A stretch of 29,695 nt of DNA from positions 201,326 through 231,020 of the forward strand of contig ML977016.1 in NCBI GenBank assembly GCA_010015675.1, given 5' to 3'. A model generated the notes under the pieces. It searched no databases and had not been told where the DNA came from. It worked only from the letters and a program-made list of their open reading frames with translations. The translations under genes and the position numbers were made by a program. Source of the stretch: Byssothecium circinans. Its lineage: Eukaryota; Ascomycota; Dothideomycetes; Pleosporales; Massarinaceae. Within the stretch, counting starts at the first letter, position 1, and every line of letters begins with the position of its first letter. Shown piece by piece: positions 10,103-19,915 of the stretch.

Positions 10103-10651
10103 TGAACCCTAGTTAACCAATCACATAGTATATCATGAACTGAAATCAAAGACGTGCATAGTGACAATTTTATATTACGTGTTGTACATTCATCCATCCA
10201 GAATGGTGAAGTTGGCCGGTGGAGGCACTCTGTCTATCTACTCGCGAGGAGGTAGGAAAATGAACGGGGTATCTCCCAAGCAAGCAAACCAAACGCCAGA
10301 TACCTGTACACTGCCTCGAAATCCACGTGAAGAGGTAGAGAAAGGAAAGGGTATCTCTCATCCAACCAACCCAAACGCCAGATACCGTACAGACCCCCAA
10401 AAAAGAACTTCCCACATGCAGCGTTAATACCAGAGTTCCGTGTGCCCAAACGCAGCGTCATGAAAATCTGACTTCGCTCCGTTCATACCTTGACCTGAGT
10501 ACACAAGACCCCTCCGATCCAGCGCCGTATTGAAAAATCCCTCGCAATACGTTGTTTCAGACTTGGGCAGAAGTGTTCCAAATACCCCACAACTCGGATA
10601 CTCGACCGTAAACGCAGACCATGCGGGCCTTGCTTCGTGTGCGTAAGCATA
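10103..10651. other. Intergenic region between convergent COG5 and kinase-like genes
   Basis: These 549 bp hold the two 3' ends and no gene. The notable content is a duplicated hairpin unit at 10267-10307 and 10349-10389, listed separately. Short frames on both strands here depend on that repeat and have no protein features. Confidence 0.5.
10267..10389. repeat. Duplicated 41-bp unit with inverted GGTATCT/AGATACC ends
   Basis: Two copies (10267-10307 and 10349-10389) begin with GGGTATCTC and end with AACGCCAGATACC plus GTAC, period 82 bp. In each, GGTATCT at the start is the exact complement of AGATACC at the end, so each copy could fold as a hairpin with a 7-bp stem. The interior is similar but diverged (CAAGCAAGCAAACC against CATCCAACCAACCC). 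This could be a pair of structured 3'-end elements or small mobile-element footprints. Confidence 0.6.
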
Positions 10652-12136
10652 CTAGCTTCCAGCGTAGTATCGCAGCGGAGTTTCGCGAGCGGCCCACTTC
10701 TCGTTACCTAGAGCTTCGTCTGGGTACTCCATGTTCACAGCCTCTAGCGTTGTGCTGGCGAGGACGTCGGGCTTGCAGCTGGCGCATGTTGGGGCCTTGC
10801 CTATGTGTTCGATGCCTATGGGCTCTGATGAAGGTTGACCGGAGATGCCAGGTATATCGTTGGGTATCGAAGCTGAGGCTTCATCGTTCGTTGATTGTGT
10901 CGATGCGGGTGACTTGCCGCCAGCAGTATTGCACTTCTGGTGGCTATTGACGCTGGAGGCACCGGCACTCTCACATGGTGTTGCTTTCTCCTCCCCGTCT
11001 GCAGTCCTTTTGACTCCTTGGCCCCCTGCCCCATCCTCCTTCGCAGCCGCAACCTCATTCATTAAAAAATCAGGCTTCAGCTTTGGATTGTCCTCACTAC
11101 GAACCATCTTCGCATACTTTCCGTCTCGCCCACCATCACCCCACTTCTCCCAGATCCAGTCGCAGGTATCATCATAATCAAGGGGCATCCAACCATAAGA
11201 TGACCAAATAGTACAACTCCACCAATACACGATTGGGTTACGGGGTTTGGGCTTGCCACTGCTGTTATGACCCTTCTTGAGCGGTATGACGGTCATGGCA
11301 AGATCAATGATGCAGATGCGTAAATCTTCCTGTGTGAAATCGTTATCCGGAGCAGAAATCATGATGTTGCGCGGCTCCAAGTCGTTATTCTTGAGTCCAA
11401 AGTCCTCAAGGTCGGTGTTTATTTCAATCAACTTTGCCATGATGTTTTCGCGAGCTGCATTTGTGATGTCGTCGATGGGATGGATGTCGCACATGCAAAC
11501 TCCGTCGATATATTCGATCAAGATCATTCGCACTTCGCGTACGACCTCAGAGCCGTTGACGTCAATGCATACGTCAAGCGTCCAGGAACCGTGGTACTTG
11601 GGCGTGGCGGTGCCAGCGAAGGGAGTTCCTGACAAGAATCGGTACGCCGCGGTTTCACGAAAAAAGTCTTCATCCGCTTCGGCGACGATATCGAGTCTCA
11701 TGTCGTACAGATCCACGTCATAGAAGTTGTAGTACAACGGGTCGTAGATCTTAGCGACTAGCCCATCGTCTGTGAGAACAACTTGAGCGCCAGACTGGTC
11801 GCCAGTGCGGATGGCTTTCGTGATGGTGAAGCTGCGCGTTCTGAAAGGGTCGGTGGTTCCTGGGCACGGAGAATGCGACAAGCACCATTCTCGCTGCGTC
11901 GTTGCCTTCAATGTGTCCTGGTCTGTTTCGTCGGGTTGCCAACCCAATTCTTCGTCTGAGTCAGCTTCATCGTCTGAATTATGAAAACCTGGGTACAGTC
12001 GGCTGGACGGTAGAGGCGGAATATGGTGCTTGGCAATATGAAATGTACCGACAGCGTATAGCGATGGAGTCTCCCGTGGAGGCGGGCTTGGCGGCATCGA
12101 CGACTTTTCTGAGCAACTGCTTGATGAATCCGACAT
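10652..12136 (-). CDS. Protein-kinase-fold protein with atypical motifs
   Basis: A 494-residue protein if started at 12136 (MSDSSSSC). The frame stays open 47 codons upstream, but that extension is not protein-like. Kinase-fold features: VAKIYDP with the putative ATP-contacting Lys129, FFRETAAYRFL with Glu161 as helix-C acid, hinge MILIEYIDG (205-212), catalytic loop GLKNNDLEPRNIMI with Asp252 and Asn257, and metal-binding IIDLA with Asp278 in place of DFG. This pattern belongs to fungal kinase-like/aminoglycoside-phosphotransferase-like families rather than classical Ser/Thr kinases. The HRD histidine is replaced (NND) but the Asp, Asn and Lys survive, so activity is possible. The N-terminal 80 and C-terminal 130 residues are low-complexity, polar and probably disordered. 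The substrate is unknown. Confidence 0.8.
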   Translation of the reverse strand: MSDSSSSCSEKSSMPPSPPPRETPSLYAVGTFHIAKHHIPPLPSSRLYPGFHNSDDEADSDEELGWQPDETDQDTLKATTQREWCLSHSPCPGTTDPFRTRSFTITKAIRTGDQSGAQVVLTDDGLVAKIYDPLYYNFYDVDLYDMRLDIVAEADEDFFRETAAYRFLSGTPFAGTATPKYHGSWTLDVCIDVNGSEVVREVRMILIEYIDGVCMCDIHPIDDITNAARENIMAKLIEINTDLEDFGLKNNDLEPRNIMISAPDNDFTQEDLRICIIDLAMTVIPLKKGHNSSGKPKPRNPIVYWWSCTIWSSYGWMPLDYDDTCDWIWEKWGDGGRDGKYAKMVRSEDNPKLKPDFLMNEVAAAKEDGAGGQGVKRTADGEEKATPCESAGASSVNSHQKCNTAGGKSPASTQSTNDEASASIPNDIPGISGQPSSEPIGIEHIGKAPTCASCKPDVLASTTLEAVNMEYPDEALGNEKWAARETPLRYYAGS

Positions 12137-13321
12137 TATAGCGGTGCCGGGTTGATGTTGGATGTTGTGAGAGGAAGTGATTTGTCGAGGGTGCGCAGGG
12201 TTGTAGATTGTCGCTGGCGCTGGTGAAAGAGAACGAAAGCGGAGTAGCAAACAAAGATTCCCACAAATTTTCGCCAATCAAATGATTTGTACATTCACCT
12301 CACCGACCCTGAGTCAACACAAGCCCATGTGTATGTACTTCAGGCTAACCGCCTACCTGAAGGCATCCAGACAACCATTATTTTACCTTCACCGCCGTCA
12401 CCAACTCAATCCTCACTCTGAAATAGGTGAGAAGAAAATTCTTTGAACAATGTTGTTCAATCCTAGGCCATATATCTATGCATATATTCCAGGTCGCAGT
12501 CCTTTCCCTAATTCGACGCTGTGATAGATACTATGATCGGTCGGATTGAATCTCCCCAAGTAGTTTATTGAAAGTAAGTAGCGTTACATGTAGTTACAGT
12601 GTGCGTATATGTGAGTATTTCCTGTGTAATGTAGATGTTGGTTTTCAAGAAGATGCCGAATGGAAGTAAAGAGAGGAAGTCCTTGTTATGCTCTTAATTA
12701 TTTAAACTTCGCCGCTTTCAACACAGTGAGGCTTCTCGGATGAGAATCTGATGGTGACTTGGTGTCAGTCAGATAGCATTTGGCAATTTATTATCGTTCG
12801 AGAGTTACAATGCATAGACAGTCCTGGGTTGCGACGAGGCAGCACGCACAGCACGTCACAGGGGCATTTGTCAACCCGTGAACACCTGCAGCCGCTGCAC
12901 CAATGCTCCATGGTCTTGTTAACAAACGCTTCTCTTGAAGTTTGCTTTGTTAAAAAATGTTTGTACTATTGTGTCTGAACTCAATTGCTAGAAAAAAAAA
13001 ACCAAACTTTATGTTTTATACTCCAAATGTCTCACTCAACCGTCTCAGTCTACAACCACCAATTACGCATAAAACACAACATTGGCCCACACCAAAGCAA
13101 TAGCAGCACTCAGATTCCGATAATTTAATTTCGACCGTGGATTGAACACTATCCCAGCACAGTCCGGTTCGCAACTCGTACGTCCACACTTTCCACATTG
13201 CCAACAGTGCAAACGGTAAGGTATCCAGACGTTTGACAAAGCGTGGCCCCTTTGATGACTTCTCGTAAACTTTTGACTAATCGGCATACCCAGGCACTCC
13301 TCGTCGATACCTACCAGCATC
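12137..13321. other. 1.2-kb AT-rich divergent intergenic region
   Basis: This lies between the 5' ends of the kinase-like gene and the tail-anchored nuclease-like gene, so both promoters are here. It has AT-rich blocks (about 12470-12720, ATTATTTAAAC at 12697, poly-A at 12991-13000) and no convincing coding frame. The 75-codon frame at 12751-12978 has no domain and unusual composition. No RNA gene was recognised. Confidence 0.45.
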
Positions 13322-14348
13322 ATGGACCCCATCACCTTGCTAGATAGCTTCGAAATAGCCAAACTTCCCGGGGCTCGATACGTTACCACTACTCGCGCCC
13401 AGAAGAAGAAGATCGCCGCTACACCACCAAAGCCCTCAGGAAATGCGGTCAAACGTTTCCCCATTCCAAAATATCTCATCAAGCGTGACGTGGATGAGTA
13501 TATTCGCGATGCGGATGCAGCCCTCGCCCGCCTGAGAGCCTCCAACCTCGATGTCAAGAAAGGAAACATGTCGGCCGTGACGAAGACGCAAATCATCAAC
13601 GAGGCTGATATTGTTCCCCTTATCGACAAGTATTTGGTACGTAACGTATTACATCCAAGCTCGAGCAGTCCCATCTTACACCGTTTATTACACACTGTCA
13701 CCCCTCTAGACGAGTTTTGTTAACTTCCCTTTGCGACTGTAGGTCACTCCCGTTAAAGCTGCAATCGACGGGCTCTACGAAGAAGATTTCATAGTCTCCT
13801 CCGAAATCTCTTTGGACCATGCGCGTGTCGACTCTGCACTACGCATCGACCGTGGATCCGGAAACTACCAAAATATCGTCTTGATCGAACTCAAGAATCG
13901 GACCCTCCTCAGTCCCGAAGTCATCACGAATGCGTTGTGCGAAGAGAGTGACCCCAAGATGCATTTTCTAACTACGAGGGACCACGCAATCTACTTCATC
14001 AAGCAAGCCGCTTTCTACTCGAAGACCTACAACACCAATTTCGCGGTCTTGTGCGATTACGATACTTTGGTGCTTGTTAAGTTTTTCGACCTTAACAAGA
14101 ACAATCGACCTCAGAAGGCCCACGTTACAGTGGTGCGCAAGTTCTTTCGGAAGGCGCTCTTGGGTTTCTTGATTGAGGCTTCTAATGGTGCTGAATTGCG
14201 GAAAAGAGTAATTAAGGTTGATGTCGAGGAGGGGAAAGAGTGGTATGGTGAAGACGACACGATCCTGTACCCATCGCGGCCTATAGTCTTCATCACTCTC
14301 GCGATCATCCTCTCCATCCTCTTCTTCTTCTTCAAGAGCCTGGAGTAG
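13322..14348 (+). CDS. Tail-anchored protein with PD-(D/E)XK nuclease-like core
   Basis: Two exons, 13322-13636 and 13743-14348, with a 106-nt intron (GTACGT ... GACTGTAG) between full codons; 306 residues. The N-terminal third is basic and helical (RAQKKK at 25-30). The core has ALRID (Asp141), then NIVLIELKN with Glu154 and Lys156, then IKQAAFYSKTY with Gln193 and Tyr197, then FAVLCDYDTLVLVKF. The D-(12)-ExK spacing, the downstream QxxxY and the final strand-turn-strand are what PD-(D/E)XK (RecB-like) domains show, so a nuclease-type fold is inferred. About 17 hydrophobic residues near 286-302 (IVFITLAIILSILFFFF) end four residues before the stop: a tail anchor. I know no named family combining the two. 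Alternatives are an inactive REase-like domain, or a remnant of a larger fungal REase-kinase protein. The gene stands alone in AT-rich surroundings. Confidence 0.72.
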
Positions 14349-15354
14349 CCTTCCAGAGTTCGAAAGTGCTTTCACACACTTGGTCTAGCACAGTGGAACT
14401 GTGGACATCGCGAGTTGAAGAACTTGGATGGAGAGCCACGAGGGCCAAGTTCGTAGGTGTCTAGCACTGTGGGAATCCATTTAGCATAGTATTTTTCGCG
14501 AGGCAATTTTTGAGTACATATCTATGGGGCATTTTAGGCGTTGGCGAGATATTCGCAAATCATTACATCGTTGTATTAAGGTTAAAAATCATTCTGTTTG
14601 TATTTTGTTTACTGTGAAGTCCGTGTTTCAAGCCTACCGATGCTAAGAGTCCATGGCTTCTTGTACGCCTAGTCCCAGTTAAGAGTATACGCAAGTAAGT
14701 GTCAAGCTACACGCCCAGTCTTAGTATTTACAGGAGAATTTAAGAGTAAGCTCTTGAATTCACGAAAATTCTCCTAATCCAAAGGAAACTGCTTTGAATA
14801 CGAAATCATAAGTTACCCCTAAACCTATTATAATGCATCTGCCTTTTATTCTAAGGGATAATTCTCAATATCTCAAGGACAGTTTTTTAATTTGGTGGGC
14901 CCCTTTTTACTCTTTCTAATTAGGAAGTGCACTGTCAACAAGTCTACTTATATATTCCATCACGCTTAGTTCGGAAGCAGCTTCAAAATTTACAATTAAT
15001 GTACCACGGACTTTACAGTGTTCAACCTCGTTAGCTACTAGAGAAGAGGTAAACCAACATCACCCTAGGAATCACAGGCTAGGGTTGGTACATACGGAGA
15101 AGCCCAATCACTATGGTCAAAATATGGCCAACATACTGTTAAAACCCAGGAGGAGTGATCACTTTCACGCCCTCGTAAGCCTCCGTGAAATATGCGGTCA
15201 CTTACGGCTCTGCATATACACGGGATGAAGAAAAAGGCACCATCAAAGCGCGAACTAAGAGGAACAGAGTCCAGGGAATCATTTCTATCTTCGATGAACG
15301 TTGAATATAGCTACACACATACTATTTAGTACAGTGTGCATCTTCTCCACAAGT
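14349..15354. other. 1-kb AT-rich gene-free stretch
   Basis: No supported gene on either strand. It contains the 3' end of the nuclease-like gene, a complex hairpin (14732-14775), two loosely similar ACGCC[T/C]AGTC blocks (about 14665 and 14710), and the 3' region of CCT3 from about 15300. The composition is more AT-rich than in the conserved genes. Confidence 0.45.
14732..14775. repeat. Hairpin with two alternative stems
   Basis: AGGAGAATTT (14732-14741) is the exact complement of AAATTCTCCT (14766-14775). Inside, AATTTAAGAG (14737-14746) pairs with CTCTTGAATT (14751-14760) at nine of ten positions across a four-base TAAG loop. The outer and inner stems share bases at the left arm and so compete. 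It lies 380 bp past the nuclease-like gene, so it is not an obvious terminator. Confidence 0.6.
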
Positions 15355-17149
15355 CTAATCGTCACCTCCACCACCAATAGGTCCCGAGGCTTGTTTCGCG
15401 GCCTTCGCGGCAACAATATCATCTACCCTCAATAACAGACACGCGCTCTCCACGGCCGTCTTGACACTCTGCTCCTTAACCGCCAAAGGTTCCCAGACGC
15501 CGTACTGCTTCATGTCAACTACCTTGCCCGCATCACCGTCGATGCCCCACGAGCTGCCGCCGTGCTTTCCGTCCTCGTAGCCTTCGGCGTGTTTGGCGCG
15601 GAGCTGCGTGAGAACCTTTATGGGGCTGTTGCCCGAGTTCTGGATCAATGTGCGCGGGATGACTTCCATAGCCTCAGCAACGGCCTTGTAGGGCCATTGT
15701 GCGACACCTTCTACTTGCTTCGCCCTCCGCTCCAGACCGACGGCGACGGCCATTTCAGTCGCACCACCTCCGGGGCAGAGCTTCGGGTTCCAGATGACGT
15801 TCCGGGCGACACCCATGGCATCGTGGAGATTTCGCTCAATCTCATTCAAAACGTCTTTTGAAGGGCCGCGCAGAAGAATGGTGCAAGCTTTGGGGTCTTT
15901 GCACTTGGTGAGGAAGGTGAAGTACTCATCGCCGATCTTGGAAATCTCGAAGAGACCGCATTGCGTGCCGACGTCTGAGGCGGTGGCGGAGAAGACGGAG
16001 TTTACGATCGTGGCGCCAGTTGCTCGTGAGATACGGTTGTTGTCTGTCTTGCGTACTCGGCGGAGGGCGGTGATGTTGTGCTTAACCATGAAGTGCTGCG
16101 CGAGGTCTGTCAAATATGTCAGCCTTGATTAATGGTATGCAGTTTGGGCGCAACATACCGCTGACACCCTTCTCGGTGATCACTAGATCCGGCTTGAGCT
16201 CAATAATTGCATCGCACATAGCCTTGACCTGCTCCTCCTCGATCTGCAATATGCGGTTCCAGTCCTCCTCTTTGCTGATCTCGATGTTCGTCTGACTCTC
16301 GCCTTTCTTGTACTCGAGCGGGCAGTCCAGCAGCAGCACCCTGGGGTTCTCTATCCTCCGCCTCATCTTGGGATGTGTGATGTCCTTGTTAAGCATGACG
16401 CCGTCTAGCACCTGGCTGTCTTCAATCTCACCCCCGGGTATCTTCTCAATACGGGCATATCGCTTGATGTCGACTTCCCTCTTGCCTCCGGGCACGTCGG
16501 TCGACACGGTGCGTACAGCTTTGAGCGCCAAACTGCACATTAACTTTGACCACCGCGACACGAATTTTGTGCCGATGGAAGAGTTAATGAGCTGGTACAT
16601 GGCGTCGTCGTTGTTGATATCCACATCCACGGCTATCTCGTCGATGATCTCGAGAGCGTCGGCGAGGGCGCGTTTGAAGGCTTGGATGATAACCACGGGG
16701 TGGATGTTGCGCTCAAGCTGGGGTAGGGACTGGGCGAGCATTTCTCCGGCTACATATGTTAGACTTGAATTATATTGATGAAGCAATCACCGTACCTAAT
16801 ATGATGACGCTCGTCGTGCCGTCTCCCACCTCCTCGTCTTGTGTGCGGCTCAGCTCAATCATGCTCTTCGCGGCGGGGTGCGCCACCTCGATTTCTCGAA
16901 GGATAGCATGCCCATCGTTGGTGAGCACGATGCCACCCATGGGGTCGAGCAGCATCTTGAGCATGGCCTTGGGGCCAAGACATGACCGGATGATGTCTGC
17001 GACCGTCTTCGCCGCTGTGATATTCGAGAGCTGTGCCTTGCGTCCGAATTGCCGCTCCCCGCCCGGCGTCTGCGTGTCTGTTTGGGGTCAGTAGCTGTCG
17101 ATTCGGCACAAAATCAGCACTTACTCATGACAACCACTGGCGCCTGCAT
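15355..17149 (-). CDS. CCT3: T-complex protein 1 subunit gamma (CCT3 chaperonin)
   Basis: Four exons on the minus strand: 17149-17125, 17077-16796, 16749-16159 and 16106-15355. The introns are 17124-17078 (47 nt), 16795-16750 (46 nt) and 16158-16107 (52 nt), all GT-AG. Phases close exactly and give 549 residues, the normal CCT gamma length. Family motifs are in order: [32 protein letters not shown], the NDGHAIL nucleotide-pocket motif, GDGTT (93-97) that binds ATP phosphates, ITEKGVSDLAQHF across the third junction, and GGGATEM (412-418). The tail is Gly/Asp-rich. CCT is the cytosolic eight-subunit ring that folds actin, tubulin and WD proteins. The first exon codes only eight residues plus one base, so start codon choice depends on splicing. 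The gene is divergent from the unknown gene at 17918. Confidence 0.97.
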
Positions 17150-17917
17150 CTTGTCGACTTCGGTTTGCTTTTGGCTTGAAAGTGAAAGAGGGTATAAACA
17201 GGTCAAAGTGGACAAATGGTGGGTATCAAACTGCAGGTGCCTTGGAACTCTGCCCTCCACCCGCCAACCAAAAAACGCGTCAAAGCAGCCGAACAGTTTC
17301 TCCGGGGCCGAGCTGCAGCGGCACTTGCCGACGCCGACCAGCCATTCCATTAGGTAAGCAGATAACGTGACGCGGCAAGTGCCAGCCGCCGGAAAATCGC
17401 CAGACCCGTGCCAAGCGAGGCGTTGCCGTTTCTGGCCTCGCCAAACTGGCGCCAATCGAAAAAGGACGCCATGCCGAACGCAGGCACGCAGGGATCGCCG
17501 CGAGTGGTTCCATTTACCCACGTACTGCCGCGTCTCACCGCCCTCGCCCAGCCACTCACGGGACTGGCGCAAGCTTACAAGAAGTGCCTCGCGCGCCCTC
17601 TCTGACCTCTCTCTTCCACCACACTTCAGTTGCTCTTACAGCCTTTGCTCCTTCCTCGCCCTGGGTGCCCTCTGCCTCAATTACTTCCACCATACTTCCA
17701 TCACCTTCACCTTGTCTCATCCATCTTCACACAACCACCTCTCTGCCCATATACCACATCACCGCCATCACTACGACCGTCTTGATCTTATCGTCGCCGT
17801 AGGTGACTGTGGCACCAGCCGTCGCGAGCCTCATCGTCGGCTCTAGTCTCAGAAGACAAGATACTTGTATCATTTGATCATCATTCCCCCGTCCACTCTA
17901 CTAAACTCACAGTAACC
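17150..17917. promoter_or_regulatory. Divergent promoter/leader region of CCT3 and the 17.9-kb gene
   Basis: These 768 bp separate two start codons facing outwards. The left half is GC-rich; the right half (17590-17900) is dominated by pyrimidines and short C/T/A runs, typical of a long fungal 5' leader for the plus-strand gene. The frames found here on both strands (for example 17114-17572 minus, 17367-17846 plus) are composition artefacts of this leader. I saw no convincing TATA box or heat-shock element. Confidence 0.5.
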
Positions 17918-18841
17918 ATGGGTCTCAACTACTATGCCTCATCTCCCACCGTCGTGCTGCCTGCCCAGCCAGTACACGGTCACTATGCGCCCAGTCAACG
18001 CTCACGCTCAAACTCACCGGGTATCTTCCGCCCCAAATACCCAACGCCGCCATCACTCAACTACCTAGCTGCTGTATCCAATGCCACAGCTGGGCGGAAA
18101 CGAACCATCGCCGACGTCGATGAGCCCGAGGAGAACCGACCTGTCGGAGCAGTCGTCACGCAAATGCCCGCCAAACCGAGGGGAGAGCCCGTCTACGGCC
18201 CTGGAATGACGCTCATTTACCCTGACGAGCCCGGCTTCAGCATTGCTGCCGAATCGCAAACCGGCACATGGTGCGAAGAGAAGAATGAGAGGGAAGAGAA
18301 AGCCCCCGCTGTCCGACCCATTGCCGTCTCACGCAAGTCGCAGCGTATGGACTCGGCCACGAACATCACCATTCCATCTCTCGACGACATGATTGCCCAG
18401 ACCACTACAGGCATCATCGACGAACACGGAAACACCATCGACAAACTCATGAGCTCACTTGGTGTCGGCTGGAAGAACGTCATGACCAACCCTACTTTAC
18501 GCGATGCTGCACGCGCCTACTCACGCGTCATCGAAAACCACTTCGACCTCTCCGATGCTCTCGTCATGCTGGAGAAGGAATCGCTCTCAGCCTACCTAGT
18601 ACGCGCCAAACAACACGGCGTACAAGGCTATTGGCTCTTCTCCGACAGCCTGCAATGGTGTCAACTCGTTGGATGGTCACTCGAACGCACCGTCCAGAAC
18701 CTGATGGCTGGTCCCATTCCGCAAGTCGAGGGTGAGCGCATCAACGCGCGCCAACGCACTCCATCCGAGCCCTCAACACCACCCGCTCAAGACATGGACA
18801 TGTCTGTCGCCGTGGCTGATGCCGACGCGATGGAGATGTGA
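17918..18841 (+). CDS. Conserved-looking protein of unknown function
   Basis: Single-exon frame of 307 residues starting at ACCATGG, a good eukaryotic start context after a long pyrimidine-rich leader. The N-terminal 60 residues are Ser/Pro-rich (SQRSRSNSPGIFRPKYPTPP) and disordered, followed by a small basic patch GRKR (59-62) that could aid nuclear import. The central and C-terminal part (about 158-270) looks folded: IPSLDDMIAQTTTGIIDEHG, then several amphipathic helices with conserved-type Trp/Leu spacing (GVQGYWLFSDSLQWCQLVGW). The end is acidic and Met-rich. There is no catalytic motif, signal peptide or membrane segment. I do not recognise it by name; its shape suggests a regulatory or scaffold protein of filamentous fungi. 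Its neighbour CCT3 gives no functional hint. Confidence 0.8.
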   Translation: MGLNYYASSPTVVLPAQPVHGHYAPSQRSRSNSPGIFRPKYPTPPSLNYLAAVSNATAGRKRTIADVDEPEENRPVGAVVTQMPAKPRGEPVYGPGMTLIYPDEPGFSIAAESQTGTWCEEKNEREEKAPAVRPIAVSRKSQRMDSATNITIPSLDDMIAQTTTGIIDEHGNTIDKLMSSLGVGWKNVMTNPTLRDAARAYSRVIENHFDLSDALVMLEKESLSAYLVRAKQHGVQGYWLFSDSLQWCQLVGWSLERTVQNLMAGPIPQVEGERINARQRTPSEPSTPPAQDMDMSVAVADADAMEM

Positions 18842-19720
18842 TAGATATGGCCCACCCTCACGACTGTTGTTTCTTCTCTTCCTTTCAAATCATATACAGC
18901 AACATTATTCTCTCGGTTCATCTTTGCATCACACTGCTTCGGTCCAGGAAGGACCTCTGGGAACTCGGCGTTGAACGGTGGATTCGGGTCTGCTCACTGG
19001 GAGGCGGATATTATCTATTGACCTATGTATTATAGTTATGCTCCACTGCGACTGCTTGATCGTCCATCCCGATCGCGTCGCGTGTGACCAAACCCACACA
19101 TCGAGAATAAAGCACCAAAATAATCTAAAGAACATTATTATTAACAGGGCACTTTCTCCTCACCGCTGTTACATTGAATCGTTCCAGACACTTGTTGCTG
19201 CGTATCGTCGGCAGTGCTGGAGAGCTGACCGTCTCGCTTCATTGGATCTGACATCTGGCGGGGAAAATCATCACCGAGACCTCAGGCTCCACAGCTCACG
19301 CGCTCTACGCTCTCGTTGGGTGGTAGCTCATCTGTCTCGGCCTTACTTGACACCGCGACAAGGCCGTGGGATAACCAATCGCTTCTCACAACTGCGATGC
19401 GATTTTGCCTGCGATAATCGCCTGGCCGACTTCGCTTCCTGTGCCTCCATTCGTGCTTTGCCTCACTGTGGTGGTAACGTAGGACCGTGATAGCGCCGGG
19501 CAGAGATGAGCCGACAATAATGCGAAAGAATTTCAACTGCGACGAACCTTAAGGTCATCTTGTCGTACACACCTCCGAACTTATCTGTCGCAGTGTTTGT
19601 GTCTTCGCGACATTTCGACTTTCTGCTGGTGAAATTGCAGACACGATGGTGCATAACTGAGGGGTCAGTTAGAGGTTTGAGTCCTGAGACTGCTGCGTGA
19701 TTCATACGACCGCAGCATCA

Positions 19721-19915
19721 CTAACTACTACCTTTATGCCCAAGATGAAGGGAAAGTTCCAAGCGAGGAGGGCTGCACTGCATCAATGGAGATGGAGTGC
19801 GGTTGGCGCAGGCTCGCAACATGTACTGCTTAAGCACATCTATCGGAACCGGACGTCCGAACTCATGCCAGACATCGAGGTTCAGCTCGGCTTCGACGCA
19901 GCTGAAGTCCGTGAA
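19721..19915 (-). pseudogene. Possible 2EXR-domain remnant
   Basis: The minus-strand frame reads FTDFSCVEAELNLDVW at 19915-19868, close in pattern to the start of fungal 2EXR domains (F..FP.LP.ELRL.IW), and further on NRTPSPLMQC. The surrounding frame lacks a good start, stops early at 19721-19723, and has odd N-terminal composition. If the resemblance is real it is a decayed copy; it may be chance. Confidence 0.2.

Noticed and set aside
12137..12277. 47-codon N-terminal extension of the kinase-like protein
   Set aside because: It is open by chance; it resembles 5' leader sequence and is not followed by a targeting signal that fits the rest.
13063..13701. 212-codon minus-strand frame
   Set aside because: It lies antisense to exon 1 and the intron of the nuclease-like gene, has no domain and an implausible composition; the plus-strand model explains the sequence.
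17114..17572. 152-codon minus-strand frame upstream of CCT3
   Set aside because: It runs through the CCT3 leader and first intron; the spliced CCT3 start at 17149 uses another frame.
18978..19490. 170-codon plus-strand frame
   Set aside because: Overlaps the 3' end of the previous gene, no domain, no leader or promoter, and random-looking Arg/Cys/His content.
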